Shown one piece after another: positions 1 to 7,665 of a stretch of 64,000 nt of DNA (position 1 is its first letter; each line of letters starts with the position of its first letter). A program made the translations under genes and the position numbers. A model generated the notes under the pieces. The model was not told the origin of the DNA, made no database searches, and saw nothing but the letters and a program-made list of their open reading frames with translations. Source of the DNA: F23-B02 sp963625685 (GTDB lineage: Bacteria; Bacillota; Clostridia; Oscillospirales; Oscillospiraceae); assembly GCA_963625685.1 (NCBI GenBank), contig CAVFTR010000005.1:1-64000 (forward strand). Reading direction: 5' to 3'.

Positions 1-90
1 CTCCACGCATATCCTACTTCACTTCAATCCCACAAGAAAAATGATTGAGCCAAAATTTTTTTGAAATTTTTTCGCTCAGGGGGTTAAAAA

Positions 91-672
91 ATGGGCCTTC
101 TCGCTGGCCACCTAAACAAACAGCAACTTGATAAGCTGAATATGCCCATCGGTATGCTGGTTGTTCTCGACTCTATCCTGAACCGTATTACGCAGAACCG
201 AGCCAAGGGCAAGAACACCTTCATCTTCATTGATGAGATCTACCTTCTCTTCCAGCACGAGTACAGTGCAAACTTTCTGTTCACCCTTTGGAAGCGTGTG
301 CGAAAGTACGGTGCTTATGCGACCGGTATCACGCAGAATGTGGACGATCTGCTCCAGTCCCACACGGCAAGAACGATGCTGGCAAACTCCGAGTTCGTCG
401 TGATGCTCAATCAGGCTTCCACGGACAGATTGGAGCTTGCGAAGCTGCTGAACATCTCGGACACCCAGCTCTCCTATATCACGAAGGTGGATGCCGGTCA
501 CGGACTTATCAAGGTCGGCTCCAGCCTTGTTCCGTTTGCCAATAAATTCCCCCCGCAACACCAAGCTTTTGGCTGTCCCTATGTGCAGGAGGATCGCGAT
601 GTGCAGGAGCCGTCCGACAATCTTGTGATCTACGGACACCATATCCGAGCAATGCAGTTAAAATCAACATAA
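91..672 (+). pseudogene. VirB4/TraE-type conjugation ATPase, truncated and frameshifted remnant
   Basis: This 193-codon remnant matches the C-terminal third of VirB4-family ATPases, which energise type IV secretion in integrative conjugative elements. It keeps the Walker B region (TFIFIDEIYLLF, about residues 43-54), the conserved stretch RTMLANSEFVVMLNQASTD and the GLIKVGSSLVPFANKFP block. The N-terminal half with Walker A is absent, and an in-frame stop lies at 85-87, just before the first ATG. After NKFP the expected continuation (N-T-K-L) appears in another frame, reading RNTKLL from about 554, so there is a frameshift in the C-run at 549-553 and the last 40 codons are nonsense. No other transfer gene is visible, so I read it as the scar of an element extending left of the window. 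Family assignment is firm; loss of function is very likely. Confidence 0.85.
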
Positions 673-753
673 ATAATACTTTTATGACAAGTTTGTGTGG
701 TGGAAACTCTGCTTCTGGTGAAGTATAATAATTGCAGAGGAGGTGGTGGAAGG

Positions 754-1194
754 TTGTTTGCAGATAATTTGGTATTGCTTCGCGCTCTGAAAGGATTGAC
801 GCAGGAACAGGTCGCCGAAGCGGTCGGTATTTCCAGACAGTCTTACGCAAAATGGGAACAAGGCGAGACCTTTCCTGATATAGACAAGTGCGATAGATTG
901 GCACAGTTCTACAGAGTCACGATCGATTCACTTGTTCATCAGAACGAGAAGCTCGGAAATCAGAAGCTCGCGCCTTCCCCGATCGGTAAGCACCTTTGGG
1001 GAACGGTCACTATCGGCGGTAAAGGTCAGATCGTTATTCCAAAAGCCGCAAGAGATACCTTTGATCTCAAGGAGGGCGACAGACTGGTCGTTCTTGGAGA
1101 CGAAGCCGAGGGAATTGCCCTTGTAAAATCCGAAATTTTTGAAAGCCGAATGCAGGAAGCATTAAAATTGAGTCAGCAATTTGCCGATAAGTAA
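754..1194 (+). CDS. XRE-type HTH regulator fused to an AbrB/SpoVT DNA-binding domain
   Basis: The 146-residue product joins two DNA-binding modules. Residues 1-60 form an XRE/Cro helix-turn-helix (LTQEQVAEAVGISRQSYAKWE), and residues about 85-125 form a SpoVT/AbrB swapped-hairpin barrel (GKGQIVIPKAARDTFDLKEGD). I chose the TTG at 754 because a strong AGAGGAGG lies 8-10 bases upstream; an ATG at 697 would add 19 residues (MVETLLLVKYNNCRGGGGR) that match neither domain. The stop is followed within 20 bases by the start of the zinc-ribbon gene, so the two are probably cotranscribed. Such proteins are usually local transcription regulators on mobile DNA. Its targets cannot be read from the sequence. 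Confidence 0.8.
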   Translation: MFADNLVLLRALKGLTQEQVAEAVGISRQSYAKWEQGETFPDIDKCDRLAQFYRVTIDSLVHQNEKLGNQKLAPSPIGKHLWGTVTIGGKGQIVIPKAARDTFDLKEGDRLVVLGDEAEGIALVKSEIFESRMQEALKLSQQFADK

Positions 1195-1211
1195 ATTTGG
1201 AGGTTCAGACC

Positions 1212-1427
1212 ATGAAATGTCCTGAATGTGGAAAAGAAATGCGGAACGGTTATTTGTTTTGCAGTAAAGACGGAGCTTTCAGCTTTGCAAATGAAGTGCC
1301 GGGCGTATTTGAAAGCGCCAAAAATGCTGATGGTTTTGTAAAAATCACAGAATTAAGGCCAAGCCACAGAACAAAAATCGCGGCCTCTGTCTGTGAAGAA
1401 TGCAAAACAGTTATTTTCAAGTATTAA
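1212..1427 (+). CDS. small zinc-ribbon protein
   Basis: The 71-residue product opens with CPECGK and closes with CEEC, giving two CxxC pairs that would bind one zinc ion in a ribbon fold. The central part holds the hydrophobic run GYLFCSKDGAFSF. Many Firmicutes encode PF20097/DUF6487-like proteins of this size and shape, and their biochemical role is unknown. The ATG at 1212 follows TTGGAGGTTC at 1197-1206, and the gene sits 17 bases after the XRE-AbrB gene, suggesting one operon. No membrane segment or signal peptide is present. Family recognition is moderate. Confidence 0.7.
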   Translation: MKCPECGKEMRNGYLFCSKDGAFSFANEVPGVFESAKNADGFVKITELRPSHRTKIAASVCEECKTVIFKY

Positions 1428-1515
1428 AATCGAACAGAAACAGAATATATCTGACAGGAAGCAGCGCAGAAATATTCATCTGAGCCGCCCTATCGCTCCT
1501 CTTCGATTTATCGTC

Positions 1516-1544
1516 TTGCGCGGCGCCGGGAGTTCCACTATAAT
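1516..1544 (+). promoter_or_regulatory. sigma-A type promoter
   Basis: A TTGCGC box (1516-1521) and a perfect TATAAT (1539-1544) are separated by 17 bases. It lies in the 383-base gap after the zinc-ribbon gene and would drive the small reading frames at 1593 and 1699 and the acidic protein at 1811. Nothing else is recognisable in 1428-1592. Confidence 0.65.
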
Positions 1545-1592
1545 ATAAGCGGCGAACGACCACATATAACCGGGACAAGGGAGGCGCGGGGC

Positions 1593-1706
1593 ATGCAGAT
1601 CGACAGAGGCAGCTTTATAAACGACTTTATAGAGTATGTAGGTTTGTCAAACATATTGAACAGTGAACTCGTAGGGAGAAAGCCAAAGGAGAGGTCTCAT
1701 GGGTAA
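1593..1706 (+). CDS. possible 37-residue peptide
   Basis: An ATG at 1593 preceded by GGGAGGCG opens a 37-codon frame (starting MQIDRGSFINDFIEYV) downstream of the promoter at 1516-1544. Its 3' end overlaps the start of the next small frame at 1699. I do not recognise the peptide. The amphipathic start could be a real small protein or the broken N-terminus of a larger ancestor; only position and ribosome-binding site support it. Confidence 0.3.
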   Translation: MQIDRGSFINDFIEYVGLSNILNSELVGRKPKERSHG

Positions 1707-1782
1707 GCTGCTGGATCGGCCGGAGTGCATCGACCACATCGCACGGTCTCAGAAGGCCGGGACGGAGGACGGAGAAGCATGA
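1699..1782 (+). pseudogene. 27-codon scrap of an endonuclease/exonuclease/phosphatase gene
   Basis: The frame reads MGKLLDRPECIDHIARSQKAGTEDGEA in two parts (MGKLLDRPECIDHIAR, then SQKAGTEDGEA) before TGA. The motif DRPECIDHIA is identical in sequence and frame to the catalytic IDHI segment of the EEP-family gene at 2134-2793, because 32 bases are an exact copy. It has a ribosome-binding-like GGAGAGG at 1688-1694. It looks like the debris of a duplicated gene copy rather than a functional peptide. Confidence 0.5.
1713..1744 (+). repeat. 32-bp exact direct repeat, copy 1
   Basis: The block beginning GGATCGGCCGGAGTGC and ending CATCGCAC is identical to 2664-2695, inside the EEP-family gene. 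Flanking bases differ on both sides, so the match ends sharply. Confidence 0.9.
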
Positions 1783-1810
1783 CTGATGAATCGCGGAAAG
1801 GAAGAGACAG

Positions 1811-2086
1811 ATGAAGGACTATATGCAGGAGGCGCTTGAAAAGCTGAAAGCGCTCGAAAAGGAGCTGGGCTGCCGGATCGATGTGGAGGCAGAGCCGGAT
1901 ATCGAGGAGCTCTCGCCCGAACAGCTGACAGAATATCTCGGTGACCTGGAGGAGCGCTTGGAAGAGCTTGAGGACAACGAGCCGGAAGACGAAGACTCGG
2001 ACGAGCATGCCGACTGGGAAGATAAGCGCGATCACACAGAGGAGCTGATAGAGGAGGTCAGTGAGGCGATTGAAAGCCTGCAATAA
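1811..2086 (+). CDS. acidic coiled-coil hypothetical protein
   Basis: The 91-residue product is extremely acidic (for example LEELEDNEPEDEDSDEHADW) and is predicted by eye to be helical with heptad-like Leu spacing at both ends (MQEALEKLKALEKEL and HTEELIEEVSEAIESL). It has no signal peptide, membrane segment or known motif. The ATG follows GGAAAGGAAGAGACAG. It lies 47 bases before the EEP-family gene and is likely cotranscribed with it. Function unknown; candidates such as a nucleic-acid mimic or small adaptor are speculation. Confidence 0.6.
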   Translation: MKDYMQEALEKLKALEKELGCRIDVEAEPDIEELSPEQLTEYLGDLEERLEELEDNEPEDEDSDEHADWEDKRDHTEELIEEVSEAIESLQ

Positions 2087-2133
2087 CGCCGCACGGGTGA
2101 ATGGCGCGATGCGCGGAGCGGAGGACACAGGAT

Positions 2134-2793
2134 ATGAAGATCGCAGCATGGAACGTTGAACGTCTCAAGCATAAGAGCGCACTCGACGGGATACTGCGTT
2201 CTATCGATCAGGCCGGCGCGGACATTCTCGTTCTGACAGAGACAGACCGGCGGCTTCGTCCGAACTACCGCTTCTGCTTTGAAACGCCGCGAATGGCCAT
2301 CAGCCGGCCGGATATCTATGCGCCGACGGAAAACCGCGTCTCGCTCTATACGAACTGTCCCTGCGTCCGCCGGTATCCGACTTACGACGGGAACACGTCG
2401 CTCTGCGCAGAGCTGGAGACCGAGAGGGGCAATTTGATCGTATACGGCACGATCATAGGCATATACGGGAACCGCCACAAAACTTTTCTGCCGGAACTGA
2501 CAAAGCAGATGGACGATCTTCGCCGCCTTTCCGGATGCGGCGCCCCCATCTGCTTCTGCGGAGATTTTAATTGCAGCTTTGCCGATAATTACTATTTTAC
2601 CGCCGCCGGAAGAGAGGCGATCCTGAAGGGCCTGAGAGACTGCGGACTTTCTCTCGTCACGAAGGATCGGCCGGAGTGCATCGACCACATCGCACTGTCA
2701 GAGAGCATTACCGGAAACGCAGAGGTCAAAATCGAGGAATGGAACACGGCAAGGACGCTGTCTGACCATAAGGGCATCGCGGTGTCCTTTTGA
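2134..2793 (+). CDS. endonuclease/exonuclease/phosphatase (EEP) family protein
   Basis: The 219-residue product carries the catalytic signatures of the DNase I/exonuclease III fold: the N-terminal WNVE (Asn7), the metal-binding Glu in LTETDRR near residue 40, CGDFNCSF (the DxN pair) near 145-152, IDHI near 190 and the terminal SDHKGIAV containing the SDH triad. Members hydrolyse phosphodiester or phosphomonoester bonds in nucleic acids, phosphoinositides or sphingolipids, and the substrate is not decidable here. I prefer the ATG at 2134, with GCGGAGGACAC upstream, over the ATG at 2101, because the fold starts at MKIAAWN. It lacks a signal peptide and so is probably cytoplasmic. Confidence 0.8.
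   Translation: MKIAAWNVERLKHKSALDGILRSIDQAGADILVLTETDRRLRPNYRFCFETPRMAISRPDIYAPTENRVSLYTNCPCVRRYPTYDGNTSLCAELETERGNLIVYGTIIGIYGNRHKTFLPELTKQMDDLRRLSGCGAPICFCGDFNCSFADNYYFTAAGREAILKGLRDCGLSLVTKDRPECIDHIALSESITGNAEVKIEEWNTARTLSDHKGIAVSF
2664..2695 (+). repeat. 32-bp exact direct repeat, copy 2
   Basis: Copy of 1713-1744, encoding the DRPECIDHIA segment of the EEP-family protein in the same frame as the upstream scrap. Confidence 0.9.
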
Positions 2794-2807
2794 CAGCATG
2801 AAGCCGG

Positions 2808-2843
2808 AACGGCCGCAGGGTCCATATGGACCCTGCGGCCGTT
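2808..2843. terminator. 36-bp perfect palindrome between convergent genes
   Basis: AACGGCCGCAGGGTCCAT is followed immediately by its exact reverse complement, with no spacer. It lies between the end of the EEP-family gene and the end of the minus-strand LysR gene. There is no T-run on either side, so a bidirectional terminator is plausible but not certain; the minimal loop is unusual for a terminator. Confidence 0.5.
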
Positions 2844-2878
2844 AACTTATGCAGAATATCTATGAAACGATAGAATAT

Positions 2879-3778
2879 CTATATACGCTCTGTCCAATTG
2901 CAGGTCTCGCTGTCTATCACGAACTGCCGGAAGCGCTCTGCGCAGGGCGGCAGGAAGCTGCTGCCGTCACTGACCATGCAGAGCCTCCGCTCGTATGCCG
3001 GAGAGCTTATCTGCAATATTCTAAGGTCCAGCTTCAGCAGCATATCCATGTACGGCACTACCGCGATGCCGAAGCCCCGGGCGACAAGGCCCGCGACGAC
3101 CTGATCCTCCTCGGTCTCGTATGCTATGCGCGGCTCGACTCCGACGCGGCGGAACATCTGCTCGACCACGGCGCGTATGCCGGAGCTTTTTTCAAAAAAG
3201 ACCTGCGGATAGGGCGCTGTACGGGCGAGCTCGACGCTGTGCTCCGACGCGAGAGGATGGTCCCTCGGGACGATCAGCACGAGCTCCTGCTTCTGGACGG
3301 GAACGGCCGTCAGACCCAGCCTCCGCTCGGGCTCCGAGCAGAACACAAGGTCGAATTTCCGCGCCGCGAGCCCGTCGAGCAGGCTCTGACTGACGCCCGT
3401 GTGGAAGGTGAAGCTGACGTCCGCCTCGGGACGGCTGCGCAGAAACTCCGCGGCGAGCCGCGGGATAAATTCAACGCCCAGCGGCCGCAGAAAGCCAAGA
3501 CGTATGAGCCCGTCGCCGCGGGCGCTTCGGCGGAGCGACTCGACCCCGGAGTCGAGCGTTTCAAGGGTGCGCTCGGCGCAGCTCAGAAACTCCTCGCCGA
3601 AGCGCGTCAGCGTCGTTTTCCGCCCGCTTTTTTCAAACAGCGGCAGTCCGAGCTCCTTTTCGAGCTGCGCGATCGCGTGGCTCAGGCTCGGCTGAGCTAT
3701 GCACAGCTGCTCGGCGGCCTTCGTATACTGCTGTACCTTTGCCAGCGTGACAAAATACCGCAGATAGAAAAGATTCAT
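2879..3778 (-). CDS. LysR-family transcription regulator
   Basis: The 299-residue protein has the LysR winged helix-turn-helix at residues 1-60 (MNLFYLRYFVTLAKVQQYTK and QPSLSHAIAQLEKELGLPLFEKSGR) followed by a type 2 periplasmic-binding-like effector domain (about 90-290). It is divergent from the membrane protein starting at 3924, and a dyad sits between them, so this membrane protein is its likely target. The effector is unknown. Length and domain order are normal for the family. Confidence 0.92.
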   Translation of the reverse strand: MNLFYLRYFVTLAKVQQYTKAAEQLCIAQPSLSHAIAQLEKELGLPLFEKSGRKTTLTRFGEEFLSCAERTLETLDSGVESLRRSARGDGLIRLGFLRPLGVEFIPRLAAEFLRSRPEADVSFTFHTGVSQSLLDGLAARKFDLVFCSEPERRLGLTAVPVQKQELVLIVPRDHPLASEHSVELARTAPYPQVFFEKSSGIRAVVEQMFRRVGVEPRIAYETEEDQVVAGLVARGFGIAVVPYMDMLLKLDLRILQISSPAYERRLCMVSDGSSFLPPCAERFRQFVIDSETCNWTERI

Positions 3779-3812
3779 ATCATCAACTCCTCATATCCTC
3801 CAATATAGCACC

Positions 3813-3835
3813 AAGTATAGTTTTTATCTATACTT
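3813..3835. promoter_or_regulatory. LysR-type dyad operator
   Basis: AAGTATAG, a 7-base spacer (TTTTTAT) and CTATACTT form a perfect 8-bp inverted repeat between the divergent LysR gene and the membrane protein. Its ATAG-N7-CTAT core matches the T-N11-A layout of LysR boxes. It begins 35 bases upstream of the LysR start codon. Confidence 0.65.
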
Positions 3836-3923
3836 TTCGCAAAATTATTTATTTGCTTATGAGCGGCAGGGGGACTAAACTTCATTTCCTGTGGGGCATT
3901 CGCTGCTCAAGGAGGAAAATACA

Positions 3924-4613
3924 ATGGACGAGATCACGGATGAAAGCGAAAAAAAGGTGCTGCGCGGAGAGGCGGCGCTCGTGCTGGCGGTCGTCATAAA
4001 CAGCCTCGGCGTCGTTCTGATGCTGTATTCGGGCTCGGGCATATCGGCGATATCGAGCGTGCCCTTCGCCTTTTCCGAGGTGCTGCCCTCGCTCACGCTC
4101 GGAACGTGGACGTATATATTTCAGGGGCTCCTGATCCTGAGCCTGATGCTCATGCGCAGGCGCTTCGTGCCGGAGTATCTGTTCAGCTTCGTCGTGGGCT
4201 TTGCCTTCGGCGAGCTGCTCGACGTGCACGAAATGTGGATAGACGTTCTGCCGGACGGGCTCGCGTGGCGCGCTGCGTATTTCATCATAAGCTATCTGCT
4301 CATAAGCCTCGGCATCGCCCTTTCAAACCGCTGCCGTCTGCCTATAATACCGACAGACCTTTTTCCGCGCGAGGTATCGCATATAAGCGGCGCGGGATAT
4401 CCGAAGGTGAAGATAGCCTTCGACGTCAGCTGCCTTGCCGTCACGGGAGCTCTGACCCTTGTCTTCCTCGGCCATCTGGACGGCCTCGGTATCGGAACGA
4501 TACTCGCGGCCTTCACCATGGGAAAGGCCGTCGGCCTCATAGGAGACGGGCTCGACAGGCATTTCCGCTTCGTTGCCGCGCTTCCGTCGGTAAAAGGACA
4601 CGCACATGCTTAA
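3924..4613 (+). CDS. YczE/YitT-like integral membrane protein (DUF6198)
   Basis: The 229-residue product has about five hydrophobic segments: near residues 18-38, 58-78, 88-106, 120-142 and 170-210. The conserved features SGSGISAISSVPFAFS and IPTDLFPREVSHI are typical of YczE/YyaS/YitT-family membrane proteins, whose substrates are unknown. The ATG at 3924 follows AAGGAGGAAAATACA. A longer frame from 3891 would add residues before this strong ribosome-binding site and is unlikely. It is divergent from the LysR gene and ends at a clear terminator, so it is a single-gene unit. Confidence 0.75.
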   Translation: MDEITDESEKKVLRGEAALVLAVVINSLGVVLMLYSGSGISAISSVPFAFSEVLPSLTLGTWTYIFQGLLILSLMLMRRRFVPEYLFSFVVGFAFGELLDVHEMWIDVLPDGLAWRAAYFIISYLLISLGIALSNRCRLPIIPTDLFPREVSHISGAGYPKVKIAFDVSCLAVTGALTLVFLGHLDGLGIGTILAAFTMGKAVGLIGDGLDRHFRFVAALPSVKGHAHA

Positions 4614-4623
4614 ATACGGTCAT

Positions 4624-4663
4624 AACGGAGCATGCACAGAAACTGCGCATGCTCCGTTTTTTT
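4624..4663 (+). terminator. rho-independent terminator
   Basis: ACGGAGCATGC (4624-4634) pairs with GCATGCTCCGT (4647-4657), followed by a seven-T run. It ends the membrane-protein unit. Confidence 0.9.
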
Positions 4664-4728
4664 GTCATACTTGCTTTTTTATACAGAAAAAGCGTCGGTC
4701 CGGTAACAAAATTCTATGCCGCGCCCCC

Positions 4729-4757
4729 TTTTCAAACCATATTATATTTGATATAAT
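4729..4757 (+). promoter_or_regulatory. probable prs promoter
   Basis: A perfect TATAAT lies at 4752-4757 in an AT-rich stretch; the best upstream box at 17-base spacing is TTTTCA (4729-4734). The transcript would start about 60 bases before the prs start codon. Confidence 0.5.
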
Positions 4758-4827
4758 TTCATAGATAAAGACAATGGGGCAAAGGCCCCTGTCTGCGGAA
4801 AAACGAATACAGAGAGGACGATAAAAA

Positions 4828-5790
4828 ATGATTTCACACGGCAAGGAGATAAAGGTATTCTCCGGCAACTCCAACCCCAGGCTCGCAGAACAGATATGCA
4901 ACCAGCTTTTCAAGAACCTCGGCGAGTGCAGCTGCTCGCATTTCGCCGACGGCGAGTGCTCGATATCGGTGCATGAGCCGGTGCGCGGCGCCGACGTGTT
5001 CATCGTTCAGTCGACCTGCAAGCCCGTAAACGACAACCTCATGGAGCTGCTCGTTATGATCGACGCGATGCGCAGAGCATCGGCGGGCAGGATCACCGCC
5101 GTTATCCCGTATTTCGGCTACGCCCGTCAGGACCGCAAGGCCAAGAGCCGCGATCCCATCTCCGCAAAGCTCGTCGCGAACCTTATCACCGCGGCAGGCG
5201 CAGACCGCGTCCTGACCATGGATCTCCATGCCGCTCAGATACAGGGCTTCTTTGATATCCCCGTTGACAATCTTTTTGGCGCTCCTCTCTTTGCCAAGCA
5301 TTACATCGACGTTTTCGGCAAGGAAAACGACGATATAATGGTCGTATCCCCCGACGTCGGCAGCACCGCGCGTGCGCGCAACTTCTCCATGAAGCTCGGC
5401 TGCAACATGGCCATCGTCGACAAGCGCCGCGAAAAGGCCAATCAGTCCGAGGTCATGAACATCATCGGCAGCGTCGAGGGCAAGACCTGCATCCTGCTCG
5501 ACGATATGGTCGACACCGCCGGCTCGCTTTGCGGCGCGGCAAAGGCGATCGTGGATATCGGCGGCGCGAAGGAGGTCTTCGCCTGCGCAAGCCACGGCGT
5601 CCTCTCCGGCCCCGCTATCGAGCGCATCGAAAACAGCTGCATCAAGGAGCTGCTGCTGCTCGACACCATCCCCTATCCCGAGACCGCGCAGCCCTGCGGC
5701 AAGATAAAGTACATGTCCGTGGCGCCGGTGTTCGCCGAGGCCATCCAGCGCGTCTACGAGGAGATATCCATCTCCAATCTGTTTGAATAA
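4828..5790 (+). CDS. prs: ribose-phosphate pyrophosphokinase (PRPP synthetase)
   Basis: The enzyme makes PRPP from ribose 5-phosphate and ATP for purine, pyrimidine, NAD, His and Trp synthesis in the cytoplasm. The 320 residues are the usual length. Signatures present are FADGECSISVHEPVRG, the flexible loop YFGYARQDRKAKSRDPISAK, the metal-binding DLHAAQIQGFF (about 131-141) and the PRPP-binding loop LLDDMVDTAGS (about 215-225). The ATG follows an AGAGAGGACGA Shine-Dalgarno. pth starts 2 bases after its stop, so they are translationally close. The loop RQDRKAKSRDP is the class I type. Confidence 0.95.
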   Translation: MISHGKEIKVFSGNSNPRLAEQICNQLFKNLGECSCSHFADGECSISVHEPVRGADVFIVQSTCKPVNDNLMELLVMIDAMRRASAGRITAVIPYFGYARQDRKAKSRDPISAKLVANLITAAGADRVLTMDLHAAQIQGFFDIPVDNLFGAPLFAKHYIDVFGKENDDIMVVSPDVGSTARARNFSMKLGCNMAIVDKRREKANQSEVMNIIGSVEGKTCILLDDMVDTAGSLCGAAKAIVDIGGAKEVFACASHGVLSGPAIERIENSCIKELLLLDTIPYPETAQPCGKIKYMSVAPVFAEAIQRVYEEISISNLFE

Positions 5791-5792
5791 AA

Positions 5793-6386
5793 ATGTTCTT
5801 CTCCAAAGGCGGGGCCGAGTGGATCGTCGCGTTTCTCGGCAACCCCGGGCTCAAATACAACGGAACAAGGCATAACGCCGGCTTCATGGCGGCCGACGCC
5901 ATGGAAAGAAAGCTCGGCGTGAGCATAAACAAAATGCGCTTCAAGGCCCTTACGCAGACTGTCGATATCGACTCGCACAGGGTGCTGCTTATGAAGCCGC
6001 AGACATATATGAACCTGTCCGGCGACGCGATAGCCCAGGCGGCGAGGTTTTACAAGGTCCCGCCCGAGCGCGTCATAGTCGTGTCCGACGAGACGGCGCT
6101 GCCCATCGGCAGGCTGCGTATCCGCCGCGGCGGCTCGGCGGGAGGCCACAACGGCCTCAAGAGCGTCATCGCCCGGCTCGGAACGGAGCAGTTTCCGCGC
6201 ATCCGCCTGGGCGTCGGCGCTCCGCCGCACCCGGATTACGACATGGCCGACTGGGTGCTCGCCGCCTTTAAGGGCCAGGACGCCGCGGATATGGAGACCG
6301 CCGCGAAAAAAGCGGCCGACGCCGTCGAGTGCTATATCACCGAGGGCGCGGACAGGGCAATGAACAGGTATAACACAAGGGGTTAG
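5793..6386 (+). CDS. pth: peptidyl-tRNA hydrolase
   Basis: It releases tRNA from peptidyl-tRNA that drops off ribosomes. The 197-residue protein has every recognised active-site element: FLGNPG (Asn near 17), TRHNAGF with the catalytic His, KPQTYMNLSG, the Asp in VVSDETALP (the canonical form is DDLDLP, so the residues after the Asp differ) and GGHNGLKS. The short N-terminal extension MFFSKGGAEW precedes the usual start. It follows prs by 2 bases, an arrangement common in Firmicutes, and a hairpin lies just after it. Confidence 0.94.
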   Translation: MFFSKGGAEWIVAFLGNPGLKYNGTRHNAGFMAADAMERKLGVSINKMRFKALTQTVDIDSHRVLLMKPQTYMNLSGDAIAQAARFYKVPPERVIVVSDETALPIGRLRIRRGGSAGGHNGLKSVIARLGTEQFPRIRLGVGAPPHPDYDMADWVLAAFKGQDAADMETAAKKAADAVECYITEGADRAMNRYNTRG

Positions 6387-6399
6387 TCAGACCCTGTGC

Positions 6400-6438
6400 A
6401 ATGACGGCAGGGGGCTCGGGCGCTTTGCCGTCATTTTG
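6400..6438 (+). terminator. probable terminator after pth
   Basis: AATGACGGCA (6400-6409) pairs with TGCCGTCATT (6426-6435) across a 16-base loop. The following T stretch is short (TTTT overlapping the stem), so termination may be partial. Confidence 0.6.
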
Positions 6439-6469
6439 CTATTAAAAATGTTCGGAAAGGACGGATGAC

Positions 6470-7663
6470 ATGAAGAAAAGCTGCATAGCAATGCTCCTTG
6501 CCGGAGGCCAGGGCTCGAGGCTCTACGCCCTTACGCAGGACGTGGCCAAGCCCAACATGCCCTTCGGCGGCAAGTACCGCATTATCGATTTCCCTCTGTC
6601 AAACTGCGCAAACTCTGGTATAGACACGGTGGGCGTGCTCACGCAGTACCGTCCGCTACAGCTCAACAGCTACATAGGCGGCGGGCAGCCCTGGGACCTT
6701 GACTCGACCGACGGCGGCGTCTTCATCCTTCCGCCGTATCAGACCGCCGGAGAGACCGGCTCCTGGTTCTCGGGCACGGCGAACGCCATTTATCAGAACA
6801 TCGGCTTTATCGAGATGTACGAGCCGGACAACGTGCTCATACTCTCGGGCGACCATATCTACAAGATGGACTACTCGAAGATGCTGCGCGAGCACATGCA
6901 GAAGGACGCGGCCTGCACGATAGCCGTTCTGCAGGTCTCCATGGAGGAGGCCACGCGCTTCGGCATCATGAACCTCGGCGAGGACGGATACGTCGAGCAG
7001 TTCGAGGAAAAGCCGAAGCAGCCCAAGAGCGATCTGGCCTCGATGGGCATATATATATTCAACTGGAAAAAGCTCCGCAAATACCTGATCGAGGACGAGA
7101 ACGACCCGGCTTCGAGCAAGGATTTCGGCAAGAACATAATCCCCAACATGCTTCACGCCGGCGAAAAGCTCTGGCCGTATCGCTTCGACGGCTACTGGCG
7201 CGACGTCGGCACGATAACGAGCCTGTGGGACGCGAACATGGATATGCTGTCCACGACGCTCATAAACCTCTACGACCCGAGCTGGCCGATACGCTCGAGA
7301 AGCGTTGCGCAGCCGCCGCACTATGTCGGCTCCGGGGCAAGGGTCGTCCACTCGATAGTCACCGAGGGCTGCACGATAGAGGGCGAGGTCGAAAACTCCG
7401 TTCTCTCCTCGTCGGCGGTGGTCGAAAAGGGCGCGAAGGTGCTCTATTCGGTGCTGATGCCCGGCGCGAGGGTCGAAAGCGGCGCGACGGTCGAGTATGC
7501 CATCATCGGCGAGCAGACCGTCATTCACAGCGGCGCGCATGTCGGCGCGGCTCCCGACGGGAGCGAGGCCTGGGGCGTCGCCACCTGCGGACCGAGGATA
7601 GAGATAAGAGAAAACGCCTGCGTAAAAGCGGGAGCGATGATATATAAGAGCGAGGAGGTCTGA
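6470..7663 (+). CDS. glgC: glucose-1-phosphate adenylyltransferase (ADP-glucose pyrophosphorylase), catalytic subunit
   Basis: It forms ADP-glucose from glucose 1-phosphate and ATP, the committed step of glycogen synthesis. The 397 residues include the nucleotide-binding start AMLLAGGQGSRLYALTQD, the KPNMPFGGKYRIIDFPLSNC substrate region, SGDHIYKMDY and FEEKPKQPKSDLASMGIYIF. A left-handed beta-helix repeat region follows from about residue 285. It is two bases from glgD, and in Firmicutes GlgC and GlgD form the active heterotetramer. The glg genes here are a compact unit without glgA or glgB. Confidence 0.95.
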   Translation: MKKSCIAMLLAGGQGSRLYALTQDVAKPNMPFGGKYRIIDFPLSNCANSGIDTVGVLTQYRPLQLNSYIGGGQPWDLDSTDGGVFILPPYQTAGETGSWFSGTANAIYQNIGFIEMYEPDNVLILSGDHIYKMDYSKMLREHMQKDAACTIAVLQVSMEEATRFGIMNLGEDGYVEQFEEKPKQPKSDLASMGIYIFNWKKLRKYLIEDENDPASSKDFGKNIIPNMLHAGEKLWPYRFDGYWRDVGTITSLWDANMDMLSTTLINLYDPSWPIRSRSVAQPPHYVGSGARVVHSIVTEGCTIEGEVENSVLSSSAVVEKGAKVLYSVLMPGARVESGATVEYAIIGEQTVIHSGAHVGAAPDGSEAWGVATCGPRIEIRENACVKAGAMIYKSEEV

Positions 7664-7665
7664 AA

